This document shows, piece after piece, positions 1 through 9,310 of a stretch of DNA of 64,000 nt; within the stretch, counting starts at the first letter, position 1; the number at the start of each line of letters is the position of its first letter. Origin of the DNA: an uncultured Bacteroidales bacterium (GTDB taxonomy: Bacteria > Bacteroidota > Bacteroidia > Bacteroidales > UBA932); contig CAKULN010000005.1 of NCBI GenBank assembly GCA_934667175.1, positions 32,980-96,979 on the forward strand, read 5' to 3'. The notes under the pieces are model-generated. The model had not been told where the DNA came from, ran no database searches, and was given only the letters and a program-made list of their open reading frames with translations. The translations under genes were made by a program, and so were the position numbers.

Positions 1-1
1 C

Positions 2-2164
2 CTGTCTCTGGGACTCTCGTGCAGCACCACGCGGGTTTTGGAGGATGGCCAGTATCGGCTGGCGGCCAACAAGGTTGAGGTGACGAACGACCGCAGGTTC
101 AACACAAAAGAGATAGAATCCTACATCAAGCAGAAGCCTAACTCCTACATTGTCTTCGGATGGAATCCGTTTTTGAACATCTACAACTGGTCAGGCAAGA
201 ACCCCGACAAAACGGTCAACAAGCTCATAAGAAAGATGGGGACAGCGCCGGTGGTCTACCAACCCTCACAGGTCGAGGCCTCCGTGGAGAACATCAATAG
301 GCATCTTGAGTACATGGGATACTATGGGTCCGAAGTGCGGAGCGACGTCAGGGTAAAGGGCAAAAAGGTTGATGTGACATATTCAGTGTCACTTGGAAAG
401 CGATTCAGGATAGGGGAGTTGACCTATTCTCTGCCGGAAGGGGAGTTCCGTGAGGATTTCCTTGCCGACACTTCCTCCATGTCCATCAAGCCGGGGGATT
501 ACCTCTCGGAGGACGCGCTTGAGAAGGAGACCGAACGTCTGGCCTCCACACTCCGCCGCAAAGGCTACTTCGGGTTCACGAAAAACTATTTTTCGTTCGA
601 GGCGGACACCCTCAATTCCACCGACACCGCCGGACTTCTTATGATGGTCAAGGAATATACCAGAAACCAGACTCCTGAATATGCCCGTCCGCACCGGAAA
701 TATTCCTTGGGCGAAGTCTCGATATCATACGATAAAGATCTGAAATTCAATGACAAGGTTCTTAGAAATATGTGTACGCTCCATCCCGGAGACCAGTACG
801 ATGAGAGCGAGGTGAACACGACATATTCCCGCCTTTCCGCCTTGAGGATGTTCAGCGGGGTCAACGTATCCCTGAATCCCAGGGACTCCGGCATAGTGGA
901 CTGCGACATCAATCTTACCCGCTCCAGGATGCAGGGCTTCAAGGTCAACCTGGAGGGATCCACAAACTCCACAGGTTTGATAGGAATCTCGCCGCAGGTC
1001 AGCTATTACCACAAGAACATATTCCATGGCGGGCAATGGCTCAATCTGGGATTCCTGGGCAATTTCCAGTTCAAGTACGATGACAATAACGTAAAATCCA
1101 ATGAGTTTGGTGTCTCCGCAGGTCTGAGTTTCCCTGAATTCCTCGGTCTGCCGAATTCCATGTTCAAGGGACCGTCGGTTCCCCGCACTGAAATCAACGC
1201 TTCATATAATTACCAGAATCGCCCTGAATACACGAGGAATATGATCTCGACTTCTTTCGGTTACTCCGGCTCGCTGCGTAACGGAAAGTTCTTCTATCAA
1301 TTCTATCCGATCCAGACGAAAATCGTCAGGCTAACGAACCTCGATCAGAATTTCTACACCACTCTGACAGGCAATCCATTTCTTCGTGACGCCTACCAGA
1401 ACCACTTCGATGTCGGTTCCGGGCTCGTGGCGTACTACACGACGAGCACAGCGTTGGTGCCCAAGGAGACTTATGAATATGCCCGCCTGCAACTCGATGC
1501 CTCCGGCAATGTCCTTAGCCTGTTCGACGAGACCATGAGAAAGGATGAATATGGTTCCAGGCTTATCTGGAACACTCCATATTCCCAGTACATCCGTACA
1601 GAGCTCACTCTCGGCAAGACCTTTGTCTTCGGCAAGAACGGTGGTCAGGCATTGGCCATGCGCCTGCTTGGCGGTGTCGGCTACGCCTATGGCAACTCAT
1701 CCACACTTCCGTTCGAGAAACAGTTCTACAGCGGCGGAGCCAACAGCATGCGTGGCTGGCAGGCTCGCGCTCTGGGTCCCGGCAATTCCCAAGCCGACAC
1801 GACGTTCGTGATTCCGAGTCAGACCGGTGACGTGAAACTGGAAGCCAATCTGGAGTACCGTTTCCCTATGTTTTGGAAACTGTGCGGAGCCGTCTTCACG
1901 GATGTCGGCAACATCTGGACCCTAAAAGAAACCGACGGAGATGACGGTTCCCATACCCATTTCGACCTCAGGAACCTCGCATCCAGTCTGGCCGCCGACT
2001 GGGGTCTTGGTCTCCGGGTTGATCTTAATTTCCTGATTCTACGTCTGGACATGGGAATGAAGGTCTACGACCCGTCCCTGGACACCGACCGCTGGCGTGC
2101 CCCTTCCAAATGGCTGAAAAAAGACGGTTACTCCCTCCATTTCGGTGTCGGGTACCCATTCTGA
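2..2164 (+). CDS. tamL: TamL-type Omp85 outer-membrane lipoprotein (5' end outside window)
   Basis: This is a BamA/TamA-superfamily outer-membrane protein: POTRA-like repeats in roughly the first 300 residues, then a beta-barrel. The barrel carries the family signature around bases 1730-1790 (YSGGANSMRGWQARALGPG, Omp85 motif) and ends in an aromatic residue (GVGYPF). The frame is open to the left edge. The first codons read LSLGLSC followed by STTRVLEDGQYRL, so the visible start is the end of a lipoprotein signal peptide, with the Cys at bases 20-22 as the probable lipidated residue. A TTG at base 38 would remove this signal and is not the real start. Bacteroidota TamL proteins are known to be lipid-anchored Omp85 proteins that work with TamB in outer-membrane biogenesis; the partner is not in view. 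The lipobox is loose (G-L-S-C). Confidence 0.88.
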   Translation: MSLGLSCSTTRVLEDGQYRLAANKVEVTNDRRFNTKEIESYIKQKPNSYIVFGWNPFLNIYNWSGKNPDKTVNKLIRKMGTAPVVYQPSQVEASVENINRHLEYMGYYGSEVRSDVRVKGKKVDVTYSVSLGKRFRIGELTYSLPEGEFREDFLADTSSMSIKPGDYLSEDALEKETERLASTLRRKGYFGFTKNYFSFEADTLNSTDTAGLLMMVKEYTRNQTPEYARPHRKYSLGEVSISYDKDLKFNDKVLRNMCTLHPGDQYDESEVNTTYSRLSALRMFSGVNVSLNPRDSGIVDCDINLTRSRMQGFKVNLEGSTNSTGLIGISPQVSYYHKNIFHGGQWLNLGFLGNFQFKYDDNNVKSNEFGVSAGLSFPEFLGLPNSMFKGPSVPRTEINASYNYQNRPEYTRNMISTSFGYSGSLRNGKFFYQFYPIQTKIVRLTNLDQNFYTTLTGNPFLRDAYQNHFDVGSGLVAYYTTSTALVPKETYEYARLQLDASGNVLSLFDETMRKDEYGSRLIWNTPYSQYIRTELTLGKTFVFGKNGGQALAMRLLGGVGYAYGNSSTLPFEKQFYSGGANSMRGWQARALGPGNSQADTTFVIPSQTGDVKLEANLEYRFPMFWKLCGAVFTDVGNIWTLKETDGDDGSHTHFDLRNLASSLAADWGLGLRVDLNFLILRLDMGMKVYDPSLDTDRWRAPSKWLKKDGYSLHFGVGYPF

Positions 2165-2241
2165 CAACAATCAAGCTCTGGTGCAGAAAACTTTGCCGCG
2201 GCGGTCAGCCACGGCAGAAGGAGCAAGATTTGATTTAGAAG

Positions 2242-3330
2242 TTATTTACTGATGAGCACAGATGCGACGGCCCTTGACAGGTCACCGGCATCATTGTCGG
2301 CGCCGTAATCCCAGTACATACCTCCCTTCAGTCCTTTTTCCTTTATGTAATTACATTTCTCGCGTATCGAACGGACGTTGTCAAACCCCAGAAGAAGTTC
2401 TCCCCGCGCATTCGCATAGTAAGGCACCCTTGCGATTTCATCCCACAATTCCTGATGACTCGCCTTTGGCCCCTTGTTATCCCTGTAGTCCACGTATCCG
2501 TCATAGTCCTTGCCGTTTCCGTGTCCGTAGAACGGCATGCCAAGGACAAGCATGTCTGCTGGCACTCCTGCATTCAGATGCGCCTCCACGGACTCGTCCA
2601 CTGTCATATACCCTACATAAGGTGATGTCTTTCCGTCCGCATCCTTCCTGTAGAGAGGAGCATTATGGTATGGCGCGGATGCCATGTCATACGCCATGAT
2701 GTTCACGAAATCTATGTACGGAAGTATGCCCTTGAAATCAATATATTGGGCACTGCACACGGTCGCAAGAGTCAAAAGCTTGCCTTTTCCGAGAGCCGCG
2801 CGCAGGTCTTTCATAAGCAAGGTGAAGTTAGCCTTGTCGTCCGGAGAGGATGAGATGCCCGCCGAGGAGTTGGTAGGGAACTCCCAGTCTATATCAATGC
2901 CGTCAATATTCAGAGACTTGACCTTTTTCGCGCAGTCTTCCGCAAAGGCCTTGCGGTATTTGTCGGATGCTGCCATCTCACTGAAGTTACCACGTCCCCA
3001 GCCACCTACAGAAAGGCATATTTTCAGTTTCGGGGAATTTGACTTCAGTTTCACGAGACTTTCCAGACGTGTGAGATTATCTATCTCCAATGTGCTGAAA
3101 TCCTTCGCCACACCACCGAAGGCATAGTTGATGTGCGTGATCCTGTCAGGATTCGGCAGCACGCTGGTCCACGATGTGACATAAGCAACAACCACCTTGC
3201 CCGGCGTGTTTTCCACCGGCTCCACTGGCTCATCAGGAAGTTCACCTGCCACCTTTTGTTCTTTCCCACAGGCGCTCAGTGACAACGTCACCGTCAAAGC
3301 GGCCATAAATGTTAAAATCTTAGACTTCAT
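2242..3330 (-). CDS. GH18 family glycoside hydrolase lipoprotein (chitinase/endo-beta-N-acetylglucosaminidase-like)
   Basis: The protein has 362 residues. An N-terminal signal ends in LSAC (Cys21), so it should be a lipoprotein. The GH18 catalytic signature DxxDxDxE is present as D143-G-I-D146-I-D148-W-E150, E150 being the predicted acid of substrate-assisted catalysis. The SxGG strand motif (SVGGWG, about 107-112) and a C-terminal GGMYWDYG strand also fit GH18. Substrate could be chitin-type oligosaccharides or N-glycan cores; the sequence does not decide. A -7-like box (TATTTTTG on the minus strand, bases 3361-3368) lies about 30 bases upstream. It stands alone, facing away from the next gene. 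Confidence 0.88.
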   Translation of the reverse strand: MKSKILTFMAALTVTLSLSACGKEQKVAGELPDEPVEPVENTPGKVVVAYVTSWTSVLPNPDRITHINYAFGGVAKDFSTLEIDNLTRLESLVKLKSNSPKLKICLSVGGWGRGNFSEMAASDKYRKAFAEDCAKKVKSLNIDGIDIDWEFPTNSSAGISSSPDDKANFTLLMKDLRAALGKGKLLTLATVCSAQYIDFKGILPYIDFVNIMAYDMASAPYHNAPLYRKDADGKTSPYVGYMTVDESVEAHLNAGVPADMLVLGMPFYGHGNGKDYDGYVDYRDNKGPKASHQELWDEIARVPYYANARGELLLGFDNVRSIREKCNYIKEKGLKGGMYWDYGADNDAGDLSRAVASVLISK

Positions 3331-3465
3331 AAATTGCAGTGTAATAATTGAATATATTTACAAAAATAGGCCGATATCACGCCGAAGTCGGTAGAAAGGC
3401 TGTCAGAAAAGGTTTGTCTGTTGACAAAGCAGCGCATAGCCGGTCCTTTCAAACGTATAATTGGC

Positions 3466-3473
3466 TATATTTG
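3466..3473 (+). promoter_or_regulatory. Bacteroidota -7 promoter box before the DUF5009-like gene
   Basis: TATATTTG matches TAnnTTTG. It lies 22 bases before the ATG at 3496. A TTG at 3421 in the same frame would sit upstream of this promoter, so it is not used as the start. Confidence 0.5.
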
Positions 3474-3495
3474 CAGTCAGCGCCGCTTGAAGTAT

Positions 3496-4722
3496 ATGGC
3501 AGCGCACAATCACAAATTTCTTGAAGAAATGGATAATAGCCTGCTTGGAAAACGCAACGGAGCCATTGACATGCTGCGTGGAGTGACAATGTTTCTAATG
3601 GTCACGGTAAATGAATTCTGGACTGTTCATAACGTGCCTCACTGGCTATGCCACACTGACACGTTTGAAGACGGTATGGGGCTGTCAGACATCGTGTTCC
3701 CAATGTTTTTGTTTGCCATGGGAATGTCGATCCCCTATGCTTTGGAACGCCGCTTCTCAAAAGGTCTTTCAGGAGAATCCACTATCGGACACATACTATC
3801 ACGCACATTCGCTCTGATAGTCATGGGAGTGTTCACAATGAATGCCGGAGGCGACTTCGCCCCGCTTCTCGGTTATGGCAAGGCTGCCTTCTGGATTCTG
3901 ATGATAACAGGCTTCTTTTTAGTCTGGAACAAGTATCCTGAAGAATTCAGGTACAAGAATGCTCTCCGCTGGTGCGGTGCGACTGTGCTATTGTTTCTGG
4001 CTGTGACTTTCCGCAGCGGCGACGGCTGGTATATGCACGCCGGTTGGTGGGGAATCCTGGGTCTCATCGGATGGGCATACTTGTTCTGTGCGACCACCTA
4101 CCTACTCTGCCGTAGAAAGACATGGATAATTCCGCTGCTATGGGCAGGCCTGATGACTCTGAATATACTTACTACGGGATTGCGTGATGGTTCACAGATC
4201 ATCGAAGGCGACAACATCATCGCCAATTTCGCTGACGCCCTGCATTTGGGCAATGGCTCCTGCTCATTGATGGCAATGGGTGGCATGCTGCTCTCACTCT
4301 GTGATCTGCGTGCGCGCAAGAGTTCCGAAAGCAGGCAAATCCTATTTGGCTGTTGCACAGCCGCCGCGCTTTTCCTGTCCGGACTTCTTGCCCACCAATG
4401 GTGGATCACATCGAAAAACATCGGCACCCTGCCATGGTGCCTCTACACCTCCGCACTGTCAGTGGCATTCTACACTCTGCTGAGGGTGCTGGAAAAACAT
4501 GGACTGACACACTGGTTCGCACCGTTCCGCCCTGCCGGCACCGCGACACTGTCTGTCTATATGATGCCTTACATCGGTCTTGCTCTTTGGGTTACCATCT
4601 CACCATCCACTCCGGAATGGCTGAGCGGAGGAATCGGTGTGCTGAAATGCGCCATCTATTCACTCGCATGCATCTGGCTCGCAGAACTCCTCGGCAAGAT
4701 CAACATCCGGCTGAAGATATAG
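3496..4722 (+). CDS. DUF5009 / heparan-acetyltransferase-like multispanning membrane protein
   Basis: This integral membrane protein of about 408 residues has roughly ten hydrophobic segments. Near its N-terminus is the motif RNGAIDMLRGVTMFLMVTVN, typical of the DUF5009/DUF1624 acyltransferase-like superfamily related to heparan-alpha-glucosaminide N-acetyltransferase (HGSNAT). Members are thought to move acyl groups across the inner membrane onto sugars, but the acceptor is unknown here. The promoter box at 3466-3473 argues for ATG 3496; ATG 3529 (MDNSLLGKRNG) is also possible and gives a better cytoplasmic N-terminus. It neighbours a secreted GH18 enzyme, which suggests, without proof, a role in amino-sugar handling. 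Confidence 0.75.
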   Translation: MAAHNHKFLEEMDNSLLGKRNGAIDMLRGVTMFLMVTVNEFWTVHNVPHWLCHTDTFEDGMGLSDIVFPMFLFAMGMSIPYALERRFSKGLSGESTIGHILSRTFALIVMGVFTMNAGGDFAPLLGYGKAAFWILMITGFFLVWNKYPEEFRYKNALRWCGATVLLFLAVTFRSGDGWYMHAGWWGILGLIGWAYLFCATTYLLCRRKTWIIPLLWAGLMTLNILTTGLRDGSQIIEGDNIIANFADALHLGNGSCSLMAMGGMLLSLCDLRARKSSESRQILFGCCTAAALFLSGLLAHQWWITSKNIGTLPWCLYTSALSVAFYTLLRVLEKHGLTHWFAPFRPAGTATLSVYMMPYIGLALWVTISPSTPEWLSGGIGVLKCAIYSLACIWLAELLGKINIRLKI

Positions 4723-4752
4723 CCTCTTTGATGTACATCTGCAAAGGCTAAA

Positions 4753-6162
4753 CTAAAATTTCAATTTCAGTGCACAGACGTTCTCCACGTGTTGGGTATG
4801 TGGGAACATGTCAACGGGCTGGACGGCGGTGATCTCGTACTTCTCGGCGAAAAGAGCCAGATCACGGGCCTGGGAGGCCGGGTTGCAGCTGACATAGACC
4901 ATACGGGCAGGGGAGGCCTCAAGGATGACCTTCGCCACATCCGGATGAATGCCGGCTCTTGGCGGATCCAGAATGATAACGTCAGGTTGACCGTGCCTCT
5001 TGATGAAATCTCGGCTCAGGACATCCTTCATGTCCCCGGCGAAGAACTCGCAATTAGTGATGCTGTTCGCGGCAGCGTTCACCTTCGCGTCCTCGATAGC
5101 CTCAGGGACATATTCAATGCCGATCACTTTGGCCGCCTTACCGGAGACGAACTGAGCAATTGTGCCGGTGCCGGTGTAGAGGTCATAGACAACCTCATTG
5201 CCGGTCAGCTCAGCGAAATCCCTTGCGACTGAGTAAAGCTTGTACGCCTGTTCGGAATTAGTCTGGTAGAACGACTTCGGACCAATTCGGAAAGTCAGTC
5301 CCTCCATGGTCTCACGAATAGTCGGCTCACCTTTGTATAGAATGCACTCCTGATCGCCTATCGAATCATTCAACTTATTGTTAATAATGTAGTAAAGCGA
5401 AGTGATTTGAGGAAACGCTTCAGTGATGGCATCCAGCATTTTCTCCCTATCCTCACGGTTCTCGTAGAAGAAACACATGATCACCATCAGATCACCTGTG
5501 TCGGTGGTGCGGATGAACATATTCCTGACATACCCCACGTTCTGGCGGATGTCAAAGAAGTCCAGATCGTTATCAACAGCATATTTCTTTATGAAAAGCC
5601 TGATGTCGTTTGACGGGTCTTTTTGCAGGTAGCAACGCTTGATGTCCAGCACCTTGTCGAAGAACTTGCCAACGTGGAATCCAAGTCCCATGCGGTCATT
5701 CTCCGGTACGTTTTCGATGTCCTCGTCCTTCAGTAGCCACCTCTTTGAAGAGAATGTAAACTCCAATTTGTTACGATAGTACTGAATCTTGTCAGACGGG
5801 ATTGTCGGACGGATCTCCGGCACGTTCAGATGGCCGATACGGACCAGCTGGTCGTAAACCTGCTGACGCTTGGCCTCAAGCTGCATCGGATAGGGGAGAG
5901 GCTGCCATTTGCATCCTCCACAGACTCCAAAATGCTCGCAGAATGGCTCAAGACGATCCTTTGAAGGTGTGACAATCCTCTCTATGAATCCCTCATAGTA
6001 ATTCTTGCTCTTCTTTGTGACACGGATGTCAACAACATCACCAGGAACAGCAAACGGCACGAAGACCACAACTCCGTTCCAATGCGTAAGAGCCTTGCCC
6101 TCGGCGGCACAAGCCTCTATAGTAATGTTCTCCAGCAGGAGATCAACTCTTTTTCTTCCCAT
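4753..6162 (-). CDS. rlmD: 23S rRNA (uracil-C5)-methyltransferase, RlmD/RumA family
   Basis: The protein has 469 residues. An N-terminal TRAM-like domain (about 1-65) is followed by an iron-sulfur cysteine cluster (CEHFGVCGGC), then a SAM-dependent methyltransferase domain with VYDLYTGTGTIAQF (SAM motif), DPPRAGIHPD and the catalytic VSCNPAS. These features define the RumA/TrmA family, which makes 5-methyluridine in 23S rRNA; Bacteroidota members are annotated as RlmD. The exact target (U1939 or U747) cannot be read from sequence. It lies 33 bases downstream of the Na/Pi cotransporter gene and may be cotranscribed with it. Confidence 0.9.
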   Translation of the reverse strand: MGRKRVDLLLENITIEACAAEGKALTHWNGVVVFVPFAVPGDVVDIRVTKKSKNYYEGFIERIVTPSKDRLEPFCEHFGVCGGCKWQPLPYPMQLEAKRQQVYDQLVRIGHLNVPEIRPTIPSDKIQYYRNKLEFTFSSKRWLLKDEDIENVPENDRMGLGFHVGKFFDKVLDIKRCYLQKDPSNDIRLFIKKYAVDNDLDFFDIRQNVGYVRNMFIRTTDTGDLMVIMCFFYENREDREKMLDAITEAFPQITSLYYIINNKLNDSIGDQECILYKGEPTIRETMEGLTFRIGPKSFYQTNSEQAYKLYSVARDFAELTGNEVVYDLYTGTGTIAQFVSGKAAKVIGIEYVPEAIEDAKVNAAANSITNCEFFAGDMKDVLSRDFIKRHGQPDVIILDPPRAGIHPDVAKVILEASPARMVYVSCNPASQARDLALFAEKYEITAVQPVDMFPHTQHVENVCALKLKF

Positions 6163-6195
6163 AAATATTCTTACTCAGCCATTAACGGCATCATA

Positions 6196-7881
6196 TTAAT
6201 TGTCAAACTCATGGAACAGAGACTGGGAGATGTTGATCATGAAATCCCCCATGGCCTCAAGCTCCGCCAACATGTCAAGGTAATAGTTGATTGACAGGAA
6301 CTTGTCGCCTCCTTTCTCTATCTGAAGAATGCCCTCGTCACGAAGCGTGTCACGAGTCTCATTAATGACTTCCTCTGCCTTGTAGGCGTTGCTGATGTCC
6401 AATAGCTTGCCGTCAGCGGCTGACTTCATGTTTGTGACCATCACAGAAAAGGCTTGGTTGACCTTGCCAATCAACAAGTTAAGTTTGCTGATGGTCTCAT
6501 CGTCAAAATCGAGTTTATGGACATGCAGACGGTTCAGAAGGCGGCTGATGTTCTCACAACTGTCGCCCAAGCTTTCCAATTCGCTGATCACTCGATAGAT
6601 AACCTTAACCTCACGAGCCTCGTGATCGTTCATAGACTCCGATGTAAGACTATTCAGGAAAGCAGCGATCTCATATTCAAACCTATCAGTCACTTCCTCG
6701 CACTTCACGAGTTTCTGTCTGTATTCCTCAAACTTATCAAGATCTTTCTCGTTCAGAGCAAGTTTGACATTCTGAAAACCGTCTTGCGCCGTAGTGGCGA
6801 AATTCACAGCCTCCTTGTATGCCTGCTCAATCGAGATGGAAGGAGTTCCGAAAAGACGGCCTTTTCCTATGAATTTCAGATGGAAATCACCCTTTTCCGG
6901 GTCCGGCTCTTTGATCCACATAGTCAACAGATTAGCAAACGGCTTACGGAACCAAACCAGAACCAATGTCGAAATCGTATTAAATAAGGTATGGACGCTA
7001 GCAATGCCAAAAACAGCGGTCATCTGTGAATCAAGTCCGAACAAAGACACAAGCCCAAGATTGATCTTGATGAATATGTTAAAGAAGATCAACACAAAGA
7101 CAGCCCCAGCCACATTAAAGACAGTGTGGGCGAGTGCGGCTCTGCGGGCTTGAACCCCGGCACCGCTTGCAGCGATATTGGCCCCGATCGTGGTACCGAT
7201 GTTCTCTCCAAGGACCATCGCGGCGGCCATCGGAAACGGCAGCCAGCCGAGATAGGCTAGAACCATAGTCAGCACAACAGTGACACTGGATGACTGAAGG
7301 AGGAAAGTAATGACAACACCGATAAGCATGAATATCAGCACAGAACCAACTCCATGCGATGCTAGTCCAGAGATGTAGGCAGCAACTTGCGGAACGGTGT
7401 CAATCGCTGGTATTGAAGACTTTATGTAGATCAATCCTACGAAAACCAATGACAGTCCCAAAACGGCCTGACCTATGTTCTTAACCAGTGATTTCTTCAG
7501 AAGCGTCATCACAAAGCCGGCTCCGAGCAGCACAAACGCAAGAACAGTCACGTCAAGCCAAAACCCTGTAGCCGCTATTATCCAAGCAGTTATGGTCGTG
7601 CCAATATTAGCTCCCATAATCACACAGATGCCTTGCTTCAGTGATAGGGTAGCGACACTCACAAGACTGGCCACCAAGATTGTCGTGGCGCTTGAAGACT
7701 GGACAACAGCCGTGATTCCGGCTCCGGAAAGAATCTGTTTGAACGGAGTTCCTGATGTCATCCATTTCTCGAAACGCCTGAGCCGGTCTCCGCAGGCTTT
7801 CTGAATCCCTGAACTAAGCATCTCAAGTCCGAAGACAAAGAGCGCCAGAGCACCAAGAAGAGTCAGTAATTGTAATATCAT
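6196..7881 (-). CDS. Na+/phosphate cotransporter family protein with C-terminal PhoU-like domain
   Basis: The protein has 561 residues. The N-terminal two thirds is membrane-spanning and carries the duplicated family motif: QSSSATTILVASL early and LLQSSSVTVVLTMV in the second repeat, each preceded or followed by G(A/E)NIGTT. The last 200 residues are soluble and helical, like PhoU domains. The architecture matches the NptA/YjbB-type Na/Pi cotransporter family, which imports or exports inorganic phosphate. Whether this one imports or exports is not determinable. No phosphate-regulation genes are adjacent. Confidence 0.9.
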   Translation of the reverse strand: MILQLLTLLGALALFVFGLEMLSSGIQKACGDRLRRFEKWMTSGTPFKQILSGAGITAVVQSSSATTILVASLVSVATLSLKQGICVIMGANIGTTITAWIIAATGFWLDVTVLAFVLLGAGFVMTLLKKSLVKNIGQAVLGLSLVFVGLIYIKSSIPAIDTVPQVAAYISGLASHGVGSVLIFMLIGVVITFLLQSSSVTVVLTMVLAYLGWLPFPMAAAMVLGENIGTTIGANIAASGAGVQARRAALAHTVFNVAGAVFVLIFFNIFIKINLGLVSLFGLDSQMTAVFGIASVHTLFNTISTLVLVWFRKPFANLLTMWIKEPDPEKGDFHLKFIGKGRLFGTPSISIEQAYKEAVNFATTAQDGFQNVKLALNEKDLDKFEEYRQKLVKCEEVTDRFEYEIAAFLNSLTSESMNDHEAREVKVIYRVISELESLGDSCENISRLLNRLHVHKLDFDDETISKLNLLIGKVNQAFSVMVTNMKSAADGKLLDISNAYKAEEVINETRDTLRDEGILQIEKGGDKFLSINYYLDMLAELEAMGDFMINISQSLFHEFDN

Positions 7882-7953
7882 ATCAAAGGGTAGTGTTTAT
7901 CTAATAGCCAACTTAACATAATCCAAATTGTGTAACAAAAGCGGACGAGTGCG

Positions 7954-9123
7954 TTATACAAGCAAAGTTATTGATTCTGAGTCGAATTTAGCTGGTGTGA
8001 ATCCTTGCTTGAACGTTACTCCGTCACCGAGAATCTCAAATCCGGCAGCCGTTGCCATCTCGTTGAGCAATCGGACGCTGGCTGCGGCCCATGTGAACGA
8101 CCCGAACGCGAAGAATCTTCTGTTCTTGACAAGCCGGTCGCAGATCGCTTCCATCAACTGACGGACAGGTGGCAAAATTCCATTATTATAGGTCGGCGAG
8201 CCGAGAATCACCGTGTCATACTTGAACACATCGCGAAGTGCGAATGAGTAACTTTCCTCGTTGAGGTTGTGAAGCGTGAACGGAATCCCACGCTTTTCCA
8301 AGGACGAAGCCAAAGCAAGCGCGGCTTTCTCGGTGTTGCCGTACATCGAGCCGTAAGCAAGACAAACCCCGTGTTCAAGAGGCTCATAACGGCTGAATTT
8401 GTCGTACAACGAGACGACCTCTGGTATATGCTTCTCCCAAACAGGACCGTGCGTGCTGCAAATCCGGCATAGCTCCAAACCGGCAAGTTTCTTCAGAGCG
8501 GCCTGGACCGGTGCGGCATATTTCCCGACAATGTTCGAGTAATACCTTGTCATCTCGTCTTGATATTCATTGAATATGTTTGACTGCGAATCGATTACGC
8601 TTTTGGGGAACATCTTGAACGTGCCGAACGCGTCTCCGGAGAACAAGGTTTTCTCCTCAGGGCACCAAGTCACCATTGTCTCCGGCCAATGAACCATCGG
8701 AACCATGAAAAACTGGAGGCTTGCACTTCCCAACGAGAGAGTCTCCCCTTCCTTTATCACCTTGATGTTGTCGGTCAGACCTTGGTAGCCTTCGATCATT
8801 GGTACCGACTTGGCGTTTGTGACTATCGTGCAATCAGGATATTCCTTTCTTATCACGCTTTGGAGGGCGCTGTGGTCAGGCTCCATGTGATTGACAACGA
8901 GATAGTCTATCTTCCTGTCCCCTATCTCGGCCTTGATGTTCGCGAGAAACTCGTCCTTGAACGCCACGGCTGCCGTGTCGATCAAGGCAATCTTCTCATC
9001 CACAACCAAATAGGAATTATAGCTGACACCAAAAGGAAGCGGCCACTGCCGCTCGAAGAGTTTGGTCTGCAGGTCATTCACGCCCACAAAACGGATTCTT
9101 TCAGATAGTCTCATCGTGTTCAA
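7954..9123 (-). CDS. fprA: A-type flavoprotein / flavodiiron protein (oxygen or NO reductase)
   Basis: The protein has 389 residues in two domains. The metallo-beta-lactamase-like half holds the diiron ligands H79-x-E81-x-D83-H84 (NHMEPDHS), the VHWPET histidine, the SGDAFG aspartate and the STHGPVW histidine. The C-terminal flavodoxin half has the FMN loop YGSMYGNTEKAA. No rubredoxin domain is fused. Flavodiiron proteins reduce O2 to water or NO to N2O in anaerobes, protecting them from oxygen; this fits a strict anaerobe. An alternative start is the Met at residue 4. A -7 box lies at 9170-9177. Confidence 0.93.
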   Translation of the reverse strand: MNTMRLSERIRFVGVNDLQTKLFERQWPLPFGVSYNSYLVVDEKIALIDTAAVAFKDEFLANIKAEIGDRKIDYLVVNHMEPDHSALQSVIRKEYPDCTIVTNAKSVPMIEGYQGLTDNIKVIKEGETLSLGSASLQFFMVPMVHWPETMVTWCPEEKTLFSGDAFGTFKMFPKSVIDSQSNIFNEYQDEMTRYYSNIVGKYAAPVQAALKKLAGLELCRICSTHGPVWEKHIPEVVSLYDKFSRYEPLEHGVCLAYGSMYGNTEKAALALASSLEKRGIPFTLHNLNEESYSFALRDVFKYDTVILGSPTYNNGILPPVRQLMEAICDRLVKNRRFFAFGSFTWAAASVRLLNEMATAAGFEILGDGVTFKQGFTPAKFDSESITLLV

Positions 9124-9169
9124 ATAAGTTCTGTTCTGACGTCGGCAACACTGACCGACAAGTAACTTA

Positions 9170-9207
9170 CAAATTTACGAAACTTATTCCGCTTTTTCTT
9201 AAATTTG
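9170..9207. promoter_or_regulatory. Divergent -7 boxes for the flavodiiron gene and rarA
   Basis: TAAATTTG occurs on the minus strand at 9170-9177, pointing at the flavodiiron gene, and on the plus strand at 9200-9207, pointing at rarA. Both match TAnnTTTG. Clear TTTG boxes 19-20 bases upstream are absent. The rarA transcript would have a leader of about 100 bases that is AT-rich. Confidence 0.4.
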
Positions 9208-9310
9208 CGTTCGGTTAGGCTTAAAAATAGCGGCAAAGCCTCGCTAACACAAATGTTACCATAATAAACATTATTGTTTTTAATATTAATAGAATGTTAT
9301 TTAGCTAAAT

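Noticed and set aside
3421..3495. TTG start at 3421 for the DUF5009-like gene
   Set aside because: It lies upstream of the -7 box at 3466-3473, so it would not be in the transcript.
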